A DNA stretch of 64,000 nucleotides from the NCBI GenBank assembly GCA_916610825.1, contig OU744454.1:6116188-6180187 (forward strand), given 5' to 3'. The notes under the pieces were generated by a model. That model was given only the letters and a program-made list of their open reading frames with translations. It did no database searches and had not been told where the DNA came from. The translations under genes and the position numbers were made by a program. Shown here one piece after another: positions 43,413 to 54,853 of this stretch (its first letter is position 1; the number at the start of each line of letters is the position of its first letter). The stretch comes from Haliclystus octoradiatus (Eukaryota > Cnidaria > Staurozoa > Stauromedusae > Haliclystidae).

Positions 43413-45674
43413 GATGAATAGCGGAGTACGTATAACTTAGTAGAGAACTCTGATAGCTTCGATAGGTATAGCATAGCTGCATATTTCAAGCTTCATTTCA
43501 AGCAGAAATAGAATTGAACACGAAATCTAGATAATAATTAACGCACAGTGCAAAATCTTGTTCGATCTCTTGAAGCCGGTATTTTTGTTTCTGCTGCTGG
43601 ACATCTCATTGGAAGTTTCAATTACAGAAGAAAAGAAAATGGCAAAATAGAAATTTCTTTTGTGGATCTGATTCAGAAACCGTCAAGTATGAATGGTTAT
43701 CGAGGTTTTGGTGGGTGATGCCAGATGTTGCCATTGCATTATGTATTATAACGTAAATGATTCGATCAATCTGATCTTAGAGTGTGACGCCGAATCACAA
43801 TAGCAAAACTAGGTTCGAATTATGTCGTATTCTCTGTCCTTATAATAGCACATAATCGAATATTTGATTGACATTGATTGACATATTGATATTCCAGACA
43901 TGTATTATGACAGTGACTGATGTCCTTGAATTATTGTCCTATTAGACGAAAGACACAGTTCTACCAACTGGCAAACCATAGGGCAAACCAAATCTCTACT
44001 AAAATAGTGTCCACATTAATTCCAAGTCAAGAGAAATGTTCAACAAAAGCAAAATCGGAAAAACAACAGAATTTCAAAATTTAGGTTATTATCTTTGTAA
44101 AATACTCTTTTGATCTTTGATATTACTTTTAATAATTTATCTGTTGAATTTGTTGGGCATGCCCGGACAGCAGAAATATAGGATTTATTAATTTGCAATT
44201 CGACCAATATAATGAGATCAATGACGTCTGTCTGGGACAAAAAGTTTAATAAGTGGGGAACGGACTCCAATACAGGGCAATACAGTATTGAAATGTTGAA
44301 GCTCACAGCTGGTCTGTGAATGGCGCATACAAAGATATACAAAGCATAAATTAATTTTGAAATAAATAATTGTGACAGAAATAAATAATGTCAATAATTT
44401 GTTTGAATAAATGTAATTATATTGACAATTAAGATGTCAACATAAATTTATCAAATAATTACTATTTAATATTGACATTAACTCGGGTATTTAATTACAT
44501 TCCCTCCGTGCACTCATAGTAAAGAAAGTTTGCAAAAACGAAATACACTCCCATGTTAATTTAATTTACTTCTCGTTCTATTTTGCTTCCTTTGTTGCTC
44601 AAATATGTTATTATTAATCAAGTAGTTTAAATCAAATCCTCTTAAAGTATTCACAAGGCCTTCAATACCCTTCATAATGGAATTTTTATTATATTTTAAA
44701 ATACGATTGTAAACTAGTTTTGAAGTTGTTTAGCCGGCTTATGATGTGTTCTTTTACATTTTCAAAGACTAGCAGGTTGAGGTGAACTTGCCACCAGTTA
44801 AAGGCAACAATGTTTAATAAAATAAAACTTCAAGTCACATAGTGGCCGGCAAAAAAGTAAGAAAGGCCAAGCGCTTAGTTGTGAACTTTGTTCTCTGGTA
44901 TTAGAAAAGTAAGTGTGAAAATCTAGGTTATTTGATGGGGAGTATAATATTTCGTTTTTCAGTTTTATCATGGCGTTTTTATGGTGATTAGTACTGAACA
45001 AATAAATTAACATTATAATTGACAAAGCTCTAATCAAACTAGAAAAGCTGTTGCTAAAGACATATACATTGAACAATTGTGGTATTTTCTAAGGCCGTCT
45101 TATAAAGTAAAATAGAAAAACGAGACTGACATTGGTTTATTTGTCAAAGAGATAACCCGAGCAGCTGGACAATTTGCCGACTCCATGCTTGTCTAATGTT
45201 AAGAAGACAATAGAAATCAGGCGCCAGGGGGTTGCTACTCGCGTGCGCTTTATTGTTCGCGGTATTTTTAACGCATTATCACTGTAAATCACTGGAGCGT
45301 TTTTGTTTGATACTTGTAATCATAGATGGTTTGACAGTTTTTGGCGCGTGGACGTAGCAACAGGAGATAACTGCTTTGGCACGAGACATTGTTATTTTCA
45401 TCAGCTGGATATTTTTACCATTTTGGAAACAACTTTCATTTAATTCTAAGCAAACAAAACGCGTTCCTTCATATATTTAGACATTTTGTTTATTGCTGGT
45501 TTTGTCAAGACATCTTAAAACAGCTGGGTATTGGGTATTTGATTTGCAGTGATTGAAGATTTTATAATAAAAGACATTGCTTACGACCTCGTGGATTGGT
45601 GGTTGCTGTGCAACTTTTATTTATCAAACTAAGAAACATAGAATTTATGTAACGTGTTGTGTAGATTTTTAAAA

Positions 45675-46136
45675 ATGACAACGTGCTCAACTATTACTGG
45701 ATCTAACTCCAGTTCTTGTCATCATGCATCTGGCTTGACTAACAGTTGTTGTAATTCTAATGGTCCGTCTGTTAGTTGTGTATCAGATAATGTTTCTAGT
45801 AACACCTGCGCATCTCAAAGTAATGAAACAACTTTAACTCAAAGAGAAACTGTCGCTTGTTCATCAGTTCTACCAAAAGTTACAACACGAACTGTAGCTT
45901 CGTCAAGTTATGGTTTATCAACAATAAATACAAGATATAATTTAAAACGTTCTTCAAAATACATCAATGGAAAGATTATAGGAAAATGTCATTCTGGAAC
46001 GGGTGCATTTCTCTTTGGTTTAGCGACTTCAGCCGTTGGATTTTTACTCGGTGTTGGAGCTGTTCGAATAGCTAGCACAACTGATTCAACGAAATTACTA
46101 GAACGACCTTTGCCGATATTGGTAGAAGCATCACTG
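45675..46136 (+). CDS. SSPN: Sarcospan-like exon 1
   Basis: 154 codons: low-complexity N-terminus, first membrane segment GAFLFGLATSAVGFLLGVGA, start of the second. Donor CTG|GTGAGT. Confidence 0.83.
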
Positions 46137-49100
46137 GTGAGTTATATCCGAGATTATTTGTGTTTTGACTTTGTCAATGTTTTTGTATATTGTTAAATTG
46201 ATATTGAAAATTGTACTTATCAATTTTTTTTTCTTTCATACATAATTATTTTTAATGTTTTAAAAAGTTTTATGTTTTGAATAATTAAAATAATTTTTAA
46301 TTCATAGCATTTGAAATATATATGGCAAATTTTGTAAGTATCCATACCAATGATGTCATTTTATGACTGGGTTTCTGTAAAATTATGCCGAATTCTTGAC
46401 GATATTTGGTGTTTCCTACTGAAAGCAACAAGTTAATTATTGTATAAATCATGTTTAATTCCACACATCACCCTCTAGACTTGTTTCAGACTTTCGATAT
46501 GTGGAAGTTTGCTGTTTTTATTCAACAAGTCTTTTATAGGTTGGCCACGTGCCGATATCTCAGCTACTACCCGCGCTAAGCAAACAAGAATGTCTTTATG
46601 CAATACTATTGACTATTGGCATTTTCGAACTATAGTTTCATTTCTGAAAGGGTATTATTCAAAAAATATTTTACATTTTTACCATCTTACATAATCGTGG
46701 AAATTCACACAAAAATACCCAAATAAATGATTATGGCTTTAAAATATTTAAATTTATTTTGAACATTATTCAATGTTTTTCTGAACAATTGTTGATTTCT
46801 TTAGATTATAAACCACGGAACAAATGTAAACTAAACTTGTTTGCTTTCAACAAATTACGAATATTCACTCCACCGTTTGTAAACCTTTATGAAAAACGGA
46901 CTGGTTGTGTACTGGCATTGTTTTTTGTTTGATTTTCTTTACTGTCTTTACTAATTCTGACTGACGCTATCTCATAAATACGGATTTACTCCATCTGTAC
47001 GTACTATACGATACCACAGAGCCGAGCATTTCGATTTTCACGGCAACATTTTTGCTAACCGAATGTAATTTCTTAATTCCTTTATTGAAATATTAAACAT
47101 AATTTGATCAATTTCACTCCAAAACTTATGATATTAAATATAATGATCTTTATTTGAATGACCGAGTTTATAATCCAAAGCTTTCGCTTATTTTGACAAA
47201 TACCAAACCTACCGCCCTTTTTACTGTATGAATTTAAAACAATTGGCGCGTGCTCAGCGAGTGTATTTTGAAAGATCTCGCCGTAAATGTTATTTCCTTG
47301 CAATTTAAACCCAACAATAGAACGCCTCTACTTCTTTTTCAGATCAAATCGAGTGTAGCAAAGTAGAGTTTAGACTCGCATGCTTGATTTTAGATTTTTT
47401 ACGATAAGAAATTTAATTTTTCGAGCGATGTATATCTTCACGGGCGCGCGTTTCTGTTATTCAAGTCTTTGGAAGCTAGTTGTAAATACAATCGCTGCAC
47501 TATCTGAAATCTAAACAAGGCAAGATAAAGTACACAGAAAACCTGGGGGAATACGATTCGCCCGACCGGTCAAATAAAATGTATGAATAATCCTCACTCA
47601 AGCTCGTATTCCTCTGGCTATAAATTCCCGCAAGGTTAACATAATATATTTCGCTAAAATAGAACACCTCCACGAATGTTCGGGTACTTATTTACCCCTC
47701 CTCTTTCCAAAATACGATACCACCTGCGAAATGCGAATTGAATAGAATAGGCGGACGGTAATTACCACCTATAGTAGTATACAGTATTAAATTGGAGTAA
47801 TTACAGATTTACAGGTATCTTGTCTAATGGAATTCTGTCGAAACCTCGTGAAATTCACTGGGGTAACATTTAGAAAACCACACAAATATATTTATTGTAA
47901 CAATTTCCTGGATAATTTGATGATTTTATTCGTAGTACAGTGTAGTCCTCAAGTCTAAATTTTCCTGAATTTTCTATTTTCCTGGGCAATTGATCTAAAA
48001 GACTAGGCAAAAATTCCCTATTTTACCTTTCCTACGGTATTGTCAGTATTTAACTTGGAGGGTAGTAGGCCTACATCTCTCTAGTTTCAGAATTCTCCGA
48101 GCAAACTACTTGTTTCATTTCTTAATTGCTTGAAAAAATGAAAAATAAGTCATTCTGCTGTTTGAATATATTTTGGCTTTTGCAAATCAAACCTATTGCC
48201 TTTCTTCGACGTGTGACGAAATTTAACATTTTCCTCCACTTCAAACAAAAAAATGAGTAGATATTATTGCCGCCTTACTATTGGTCTATTTTGAGTGTTA
48301 TAAAGGGCTATTTTCGTGACCTGTTATTTTTATTTACCTCTTTTTATCCTCTATCATTCGTGATTTTGAATTCATATTTCTCGTGATTCCCATTACCCCC
48401 TGAAGAGCATAGATTTCCAATCGTTATTCGTGATTTGATTCCTACCGTTGTATACTTGATTTTATTTGAAAATGTTGACATTAAGCCAAGGAACAGTTTT
48501 GGGAATGATCGAAAACGTTGTCAAATAGCCAAAGTTGGCCCCAAATTGGTCATTTATACCACGTTATGGAAAGCTCAAAATTGTTCTCACTATGCTCACA
48601 TGACATAGATTGTTTGATTATCCGTGATTCGGGATTGCTTCATTTTTTACACCGTGGCTCCGTCCGTGGTGGGAATCTGGATGTGGCGACCCCCTTTACG
48701 ACCCTCTTTGATATGGATAGTAATTGTTGATTTAGACCTTAGATCGTGTTGACTTTTCCCGTCTGTTTCAACATGACAAGTAAGGTGCCATTCACATTAA
48801 AAACCATCTTCAATATTCTAGTCACAAAATAATCAACTCCGTGTATTAATAATCGATATCATTAGCTTTTCAATATTCGGAAGGCAGTTGTTAGATAAAG
48901 ACTATATAGTGGAGTTTTTGATAATAATTATTGATAGAATAATATCTGATTATATACTTATACTGGTATTGTTTGAAGGAAATATTGGAGATTTGGAATA
49001 ACGAATATTTTGTAATATTTTAAAATTCATATTTGTAGATGGCTCTGACTGGATTTACAGCCATGCTTGCTTCAAGAAAAAAGTTTAAATGGATGGTAGG

Positions 49101-51948
49101 CTAAGTATAATGTTGTTTTATAGTTAATAATAAATTTATAGGTGTGTTTGATCTTATAAATAATTTCCTCCAAGGTTTAGTCAAGAATTTGTGGCGCATT
49201 TATTTAGTAAATATGCGATGCAACGTGTTTCTAGATGTTCGCAATAAATTGATGTATGTGCACGATAAAATGTTACGATTTTGTCTTGAGAAATTTGCTA
49301 GTAGAACTGTTGTGAGCGTATGAAGTGTTGCACAACGTTAGTAAAGACAACACAAAGATAACACTCAATAAACTCAATTGTATAATAATATAGAAGTTAG
49401 GAAATTACCATATGGTGATATATTGGTTGAGTACCATATGGTGATGTATTGGTTGAGGAAGGTGCAGTCACCCGCTCCACCCGGGCAATTTGTAAGTTTG
49501 ACTGCACCTTCCTTTAAAAGCACTGCAGACTGTTCTGGATCAAAATTTAACTTATAATTGTCAGGATCAATACTCTCGCCAGGGCTTTCTCGTTAGTTAA
49601 ACGTTGACGTTTGATATTAATGTTAATAAGTTATGTTAAGTTGATAACTTCCTAACGAGAAATCCTTATTGTATCGAAATTTCACTGATACTATAATACA
49701 GTCTTTGTAAGGTCTGCACACAGAATATGTGGTTTCACGTGTTTTTGCCATCCAAAAAATAATTTCCCTGGTTGGCCCTATATTGGAAGGGTATTTTGAA
49801 CAGGTTTTTACTGAATGATCAATAAAATTGACCTTCTACTGTTTTTTCAATAACATCACGGAATTCAAATTCCTGGACATCTATAGTCTTTTACGGAGAG
49901 CAATTTTAGATATTCAATCTTAAATCGAGTGTAGTTTTATACAGATTCGAAAATCAAGACTAATTTTCATATCATTATTGAAAGGCTTGATTAAAACTCG
50001 TTCAATATAGAGCATGAATGCTTAGCTATACAAGAACAGCTTTATATATCAATTGGTTTTATATATATACCTTGTCTTTAAGGCCAATCTATAGTATCGC
50101 AACTTTAATTTTCAAACAATGAGCTTGACCAAAGTTGACCTTGATAATAAGTTATTCAGAGTCTCTGTGTGTTTTTAGGGGCAGGGATGGCACCAGAGGG
50201 GGGCTACAGTTCCCCATCGGGCCAAGACTAAATTTTCCGTCGGGGAATTTTTTTAACATATTTCGTAAAAATCAATAGGAATTAACATGGAAATTTGGTA
50301 TGGCAACGGTAAAAATGATTTTGCCTCTTAGAAAAAATGTTCTTTTAAAATGAAAGCGCGTGTCGCTTATCTACGTCCGTTCAAATGGCGTTATCTGATA
50401 TGACAGTAGAGTATGTAGATAGCATTTGAATACTTTAATTAACTAAACCTAATATCGTTCTATTTTTATTTGTCTATTTTAGATTATCTTATCAATTATT
50501 TTATCATTCGCATCATCGCTATTCTGCTTCGCTAGTTTCATTTATTTACTCACAGACGTCAACGTTAGTTTACAACGTTTAGAAGATTGCACGTTTCAAC
50601 GTAGCGATAATGTATGTCAATGTTATGTTCAAACATCAAATGGACGTCGAACGTATAGTTTTTCTGCCGTTCAAAGCTGTGCTACAGTACAAAATAATTT
50701 ACGTGAATTAGTATATGGTGTTTGTGTATTATTTGGTATTGGTTTTGCTATATCATGTGCTACAATGGTATTATCATGTTATTTACTTTATACTCATCAC
50801 AAGAAGTCGGTTCTGGTGAGTTGGCTCAGACGTTTTTTTTATATGAAACTAAGCAAATGCTGTAGAACTGAAAGTTTCTTAAAATTTTATAGGAATTTAG
50901 TACCAAAAGTTTCTTAAAAGTTGAATCTTAATATTCAAAGCTGTGGAAAAGCAAAAAAAAATTAAACGTAAACAATGCCATTTAATAATAATAATAATAA
51001 TAATATTAAATTTGGCAATTCCATACATCATTAATCAACTATAGTACTGTAAAATACATATACATGGTATTTCTTATCAGGGAAAAAAGATTGTTTCTTA
51101 AATAATTTTGAAAAAATACTTAAAATATTTTAAAACTTTTGAAGGCATAGTACTTATAACAATAGAACGTGTACTCGTATTACTTTAATGACTATACATT
51201 ATAACGATAAAACTAATCTTTTGACATATATACATCACCCTACTAGAAGGGGCAAAAATTGACTGTCTGGCTCTACGCGCTTAGAGTCACGTGCTTGTTT
51301 GCCGTTTGGATTGTCTGAAACCATGCTGAAACTTGAAAATTGAAGCCATGACTGACACTGATCGTTGAATTTACGCTAAGCTTAATTCAAGTGAAGCTAG
51401 ATTGCCGGTCAATGTTTCTCCTTTAACTGTATTGAGCACTCTCTTGAATGGTTTACATATTTTATTTACCTGTTCAAACTTCCAGTCTTTTATTGGTCGT
51501 TCATACAGGTTTTCTGAAGTGATCGACATATAATACCTTGAAAATCCGTAATACAAAATCTTCGGAAAATGCATTTGCTATTGTATGCATTTGTGTGTTT
51601 GATTATTTTAATTTGATAATGTTTTGGCTTCTGCAGGGACGAACACGAAGTCTTGGCGATGGTTGTAACGAATTAACGTCAATTACAACGCAAACCAACG
51701 ATACGTCATGCGACGTCACGTCACCATTAACAACAATGCAAAACAGTGTTACGATATCAGCATGTAGCGCTGGACGCAATCAATCGAACAATAATGCATC
51801 TGTAGCTACACAAACGCCGATGTATATGATGCCTGTCGCTCAATTAGTTTATGAAATGAACGCTTCGGTCAATAATTATCGACCGGTTAATCTGTTGCTA
51901 GGTGATAGAGATGAACCACCACCGCCATATTCTGATACATTTATATAA
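45675..51948 (+). CDS. SSPN: Sarcospan-like four-span membrane protein with PPPY tail
   Basis: 387 residues from four phase-0 exons: 45675-46136, 49039-49095, 50483-50815 and 51637-51948. The first ATG is at 45675. An N-terminal Ser/Thr/Cys-rich region (1-105) is followed by four predicted membrane segments (about 110-131, 146-166, 174-195, 251-276). The loop between the third and fourth has DC-x8-CQC-x18-C (Cys209, 218, 220, 239), which fits sarcospan's large extracellular loop as I recall it, as do spacing and the segments on each side. Sarcospan sits with sarcoglycans and dystroglycan in the dystrophin complex at the cell surface. The 103-residue C-tail ends DEPPPPYSDTFI, a PPxY ligand for WW domains that vertebrate sarcospan is not known for. 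Length exceeds vertebrate sarcospan (about 240 aa). Other CD20-like or ENTREP-type tetraspans are alternatives. Confidence 0.68.
46137..49038. other. Sarcospan-like intron 1
   Basis: 2.9 kb of mostly unique AT-rich sequence. I see no repeat family copy and no second exon; short frames near 46509 and 48518 have no support. Confidence 0.5.
49039..49095 (+). CDS. SSPN: Sarcospan-like exon 2
   Basis: 57 nt, phase 0 both sides: MALTGFTAMLASRKKFKWM, completing membrane segment 2 and a basic loop. Acceptor TTTGTAG, donor ATG|GTAGGC. Confidence 0.78.
49392..49450. repeat. Two-copy tandem repeat, about 27 bp
   Basis: ACCATATGGTGATATATTGG then TTGAGT is repeated at once with one change. It is followed by an inverted pair AGGTGCAGTCA / TGACTGCACCT (49459-49512). 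Confidence 0.8.
50483..50815 (+). CDS. SSPN: Sarcospan-like exon 3 (cysteine loop)
   Basis: 111 codons: membrane segment 3, the four-cysteine loop and membrane segment 4. Acceptor TATTTTAG, donor CTG|GTGAGT. Confidence 0.85.
51637..51948 (+). CDS. SSPN: Sarcospan-like exon 4 (tail, PPPY)
   Basis: Acceptor CTTCTGCAG; polar Thr/Asn-rich tail ending with PPPPY and TAA at 51946-51948. Confidence 0.83.
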   Translation, partial: GRTRSLGDGCNELTSITTQTNDTSCDVTSPLTTMQNSVTISACSAGRNQSNNNASVATQTPMYMMPVAQLVYEMNASVNNYRPVNLLLGDRDEPPPPYSDTFI

Positions 51949-54365
51949 ATACAAAGCTATATAGCAGAATAAATTATATACATATATTATTATAAAAATG
52001 AGATTATCTCATAAATATATCTATGAATCATCAGTGATGGTTTTAACTTTTGCAAAGCGAAAGTTTAACGATTTTGTTATGTTATAAAGAAATATAACAA
52101 TTAATACGCGTATGTATATGTATAAATTACTGGGTCTACTCTACGAGAGTTGACAATAACAGTGTGTATATAAAGAGTGGAAGATATATTGAAAAGAAAA
52201 CAAATAAACGGGATATCATAGATATCTTATATCGTATTCGATAGCCTATTAGAACACTTCTACTTTTTGCTCAATTTCCATATGGTGTGACCCACTGAAG
52301 TCTAAATTGTCAACAATTTTCATTGTCCGAATTTTCACTTATCCAAAATTGTTTAACAACGACTTAACTACAAAATAATTCAAAGCCACGCACTGAGATT
52401 TTAAAAAAAGAGGGTGGAGGTTATGAGCCTTCAAAGCCAAGTTGTAGATAAGCGGAAATGTCACTTATCATTGCACTCATTGATTGCAATTTAGCTGGTT
52501 AAACTGTAGTATATTCTCTCTAATTTATAATATTGCAGTTTGAGGAGTGTTAAAACCAAAACTTTGTTACGTCTGGTGAAAGTGTAATGGATTATATATT
52601 AAGAAGCCTCTCTATCAGGTAGCTGATTGGTATATATTTACATGATTAAGAGGCTACATCATAAAGAGGATGAGCTAATTGTCTGCTGCCTGATATAGAT
52701 ATAATTTTTAATCTATTCCAAAAGCAAATTCAATGTCCATAACTAAGAAAGCTTAAATTCCTCAAAAAGTCTGAATCCCATTTGGGATTGAGGATTATCA
52801 ATAGAGTAGTAGTACTTGTTCTGGTCAAAATGATGATTGAATAATGTTGGGTAATGCCGTTGGTTCTATTAGTCAATCAGCAAAAACACTTTCTTGAATG
52901 CAATACAGTACAATTGATTAGGGTTGGGCTAATAGAGCTGATGAACTCGCAATGGCTTCCAATAACACACTAAACTTGTTATAACTTATCAATCAAACTA
53001 AATTATGTCACATACGGCTAACAAATAACTATATTACATGAAAATATACATAGCTTTCTTAACCTTATATAATAATAATAGAAATAGAATGGAGTCAGAG
53101 ACCACACATTCTTATACTGTTATTAATAGTTTTACTTCTGTGTGATGATTGCTATAAAAGCATGAAATTTAAAGTTACAGTATAGAATGTGTGGTCTCTG
53201 ACTCCTTGCTATTTCTATTATTATTATTATTTACAGCTCTGCCATTTATGACATTGAGCACTATATTCTTTGCTATTAGATAACATCTAATAATATAAGT
53301 ATATATATATATTTTTAAAGGTCACATGTAAGTGAGGATACACTTAAAAATATCCTCCTTTGTTCATTTGCCTGTTAGCCATTGTGCTACAAAAATACAT
53401 ACCAAAAAAGCGCTATAAATAGGGATATCGTCCGAATAGTACTAGCGATCCGAGATCAGTTGCCCTCATTTAGAATTATAGGTGCTCGAATCACCTATAC
53501 TATGAGTATCGAGATGCAATTGATGACGTTATTGACTTTTGCCAATTTGCCCGAAAAAAGGCGTGGCAGGTGCATGTTTTGGAGCTTCAGTACTGTAGTA
53601 CAGTATGAGTCTCGGAATGTTATTATCTTGTTCTTGAATTTTCAAGAATCTCAGCCCCGAAGTGAATGCCATTTTTCAAGCTACAAATCGAGTAGTGAAT
53701 TTGTGTATTGCGCAACATATTCCGAACCCAAAGGCCGCCGGTCAATTTTATGCCTTTAATCAATATTTATATTTTCATGCCTTCGGTACATAATTAATCA
53801 GGTAGAAAACGGTATGGCCAAAGAATCAAGAAAAAAACATATGTTTACGTTATACGAGTTAACGTTATACGAGTTTACGTTATACGAGGTATATTATTAC
53901 ATCCAATTAATACATCAATACCCACGAACATAAAATTGAAAAATCCTATTGTATTATATAATAGAATATGTGGTATATAAACCACTGTTACGAGTTCCTA
54001 AAGAATTCTTAAAATACTGTATAAAAACAAAATTTATAAAGATGTCTTATTACTGTAATATCGGTAAATTATTCACCAAGCAATAACGACAAAAAATGCA
54101 TATCGTCTAAATGTATATAATACATATATTTATATGAGAAATATAGCAGAATAGACAATAAATCGACTCCATATCACCGTATACTATATAATAATACTTC
54201 GATTATATAATTAATCCGATAACGTGAAATATCATATAAGTCTAAACTAATGCTTTTCGGCATTTACAAACTAGCTGTTGGTATAGTTTCACGGAATTTA
54301 TCGGATCCGTCATCCACGTATTTCGATATATTGATTCTTTCTATATGTCGGCAACGCCGCATTTT
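51949..54365. other. Convergent 3' region, sarcospan-like gene / SMAD4
   Basis: AATAAA at 51968 and 52203 are candidate poly(A) signals for the plus-strand gene. It also contains a degenerate relative of the 8938 element (52270-52510), a palindrome at 53085-53220 and the SMAD4 3' untranslated side (53800-54365). No further exon. Confidence 0.45.
53085..53270. repeat. Palindromic repeat of the hammerhead family, without core
   Basis: Arms AATGGAGTCAGAGACCACAC and GTGTGGTCTCTGACTCC enclose about 90 bp. An ATT run and the family flank (CAGCTCTGCC...CATTGAGCACTATATTC) follow. No CUGAUGA/GAAA pair is present. Confidence 0.7.
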
Positions 54366-54853
54366 CTACCGATCACTCGGCATAGGCTCGTTAATCGGAA
54401 TTTCGTGTAGCACTTCATCTAATAACTGTAAAGCTCGATGTAGGCGGATTTCAACCCAACACGGTGCCTGCTTAATCGATTGACGTGGATAATCAGGTCC
54501 CCATCCTTTGACAAAACTTAATCGTAATATACATAAACGTCGAAGATCATCAACTCCAATGGTCGATGCTGAATGCGACATTGAAAATACTGGTCCAGTC
54601 CCGCCGGCAACAGCGGCAACTTGTGCAGCAGCGGCCGCCTGAGCTGCGGCTGCTTGTTGTTTCATTTGCTCAAAACATTGCCGTAAGTCGAATATCTTGA
54701 TGTAAGCATGTGGATATATTTTATGTACAGCATCACCAGGAGAGCGGCCCGCTTGGCGGTCAAGATAGTAACTTTGGACAAAGACACTTTGTTCGCTAAG
54801 ACATCTAACCCAGACGTCACCTTCTCCTCGGCGATCAAGTTGGATACCACGAC
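54366..54853 (-). CDS. SMAD4: SMAD4 last exon (MH2 C-terminal half)
   Basis: 162 codons including stop: [20 protein letters not shown] through PSDR. Acceptor TTTTTAAG|GTCG. The Ala/Gln-rich MH2 insert is here. Confidence 0.95.

Larger units (their letters stand above)
41661..45674. other. Divergent intergenic region, Rab B / sarcospan-like gene
   Basis: Shared upstream region of two divergent genes. A CACGTG E-box lies at about 41906. It holds a family 1 SINE fragment, two palindromic MITEs (42900-42986, 43333-43412) and a lone TIR-type end (43745-43830). The last 500 bp before the plus-strand gene is less AT-rich with CG dinucleotides. No exon found. Confidence 0.5.

Noticed and set aside
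53382..53759. 125-codon plus-strand frame between the convergent genes
   Set aside because: No domain, no conserved start, and its end (GGTCAATTTTATGCCTTTAA) matches a dispersed repeat end seen near 29617.
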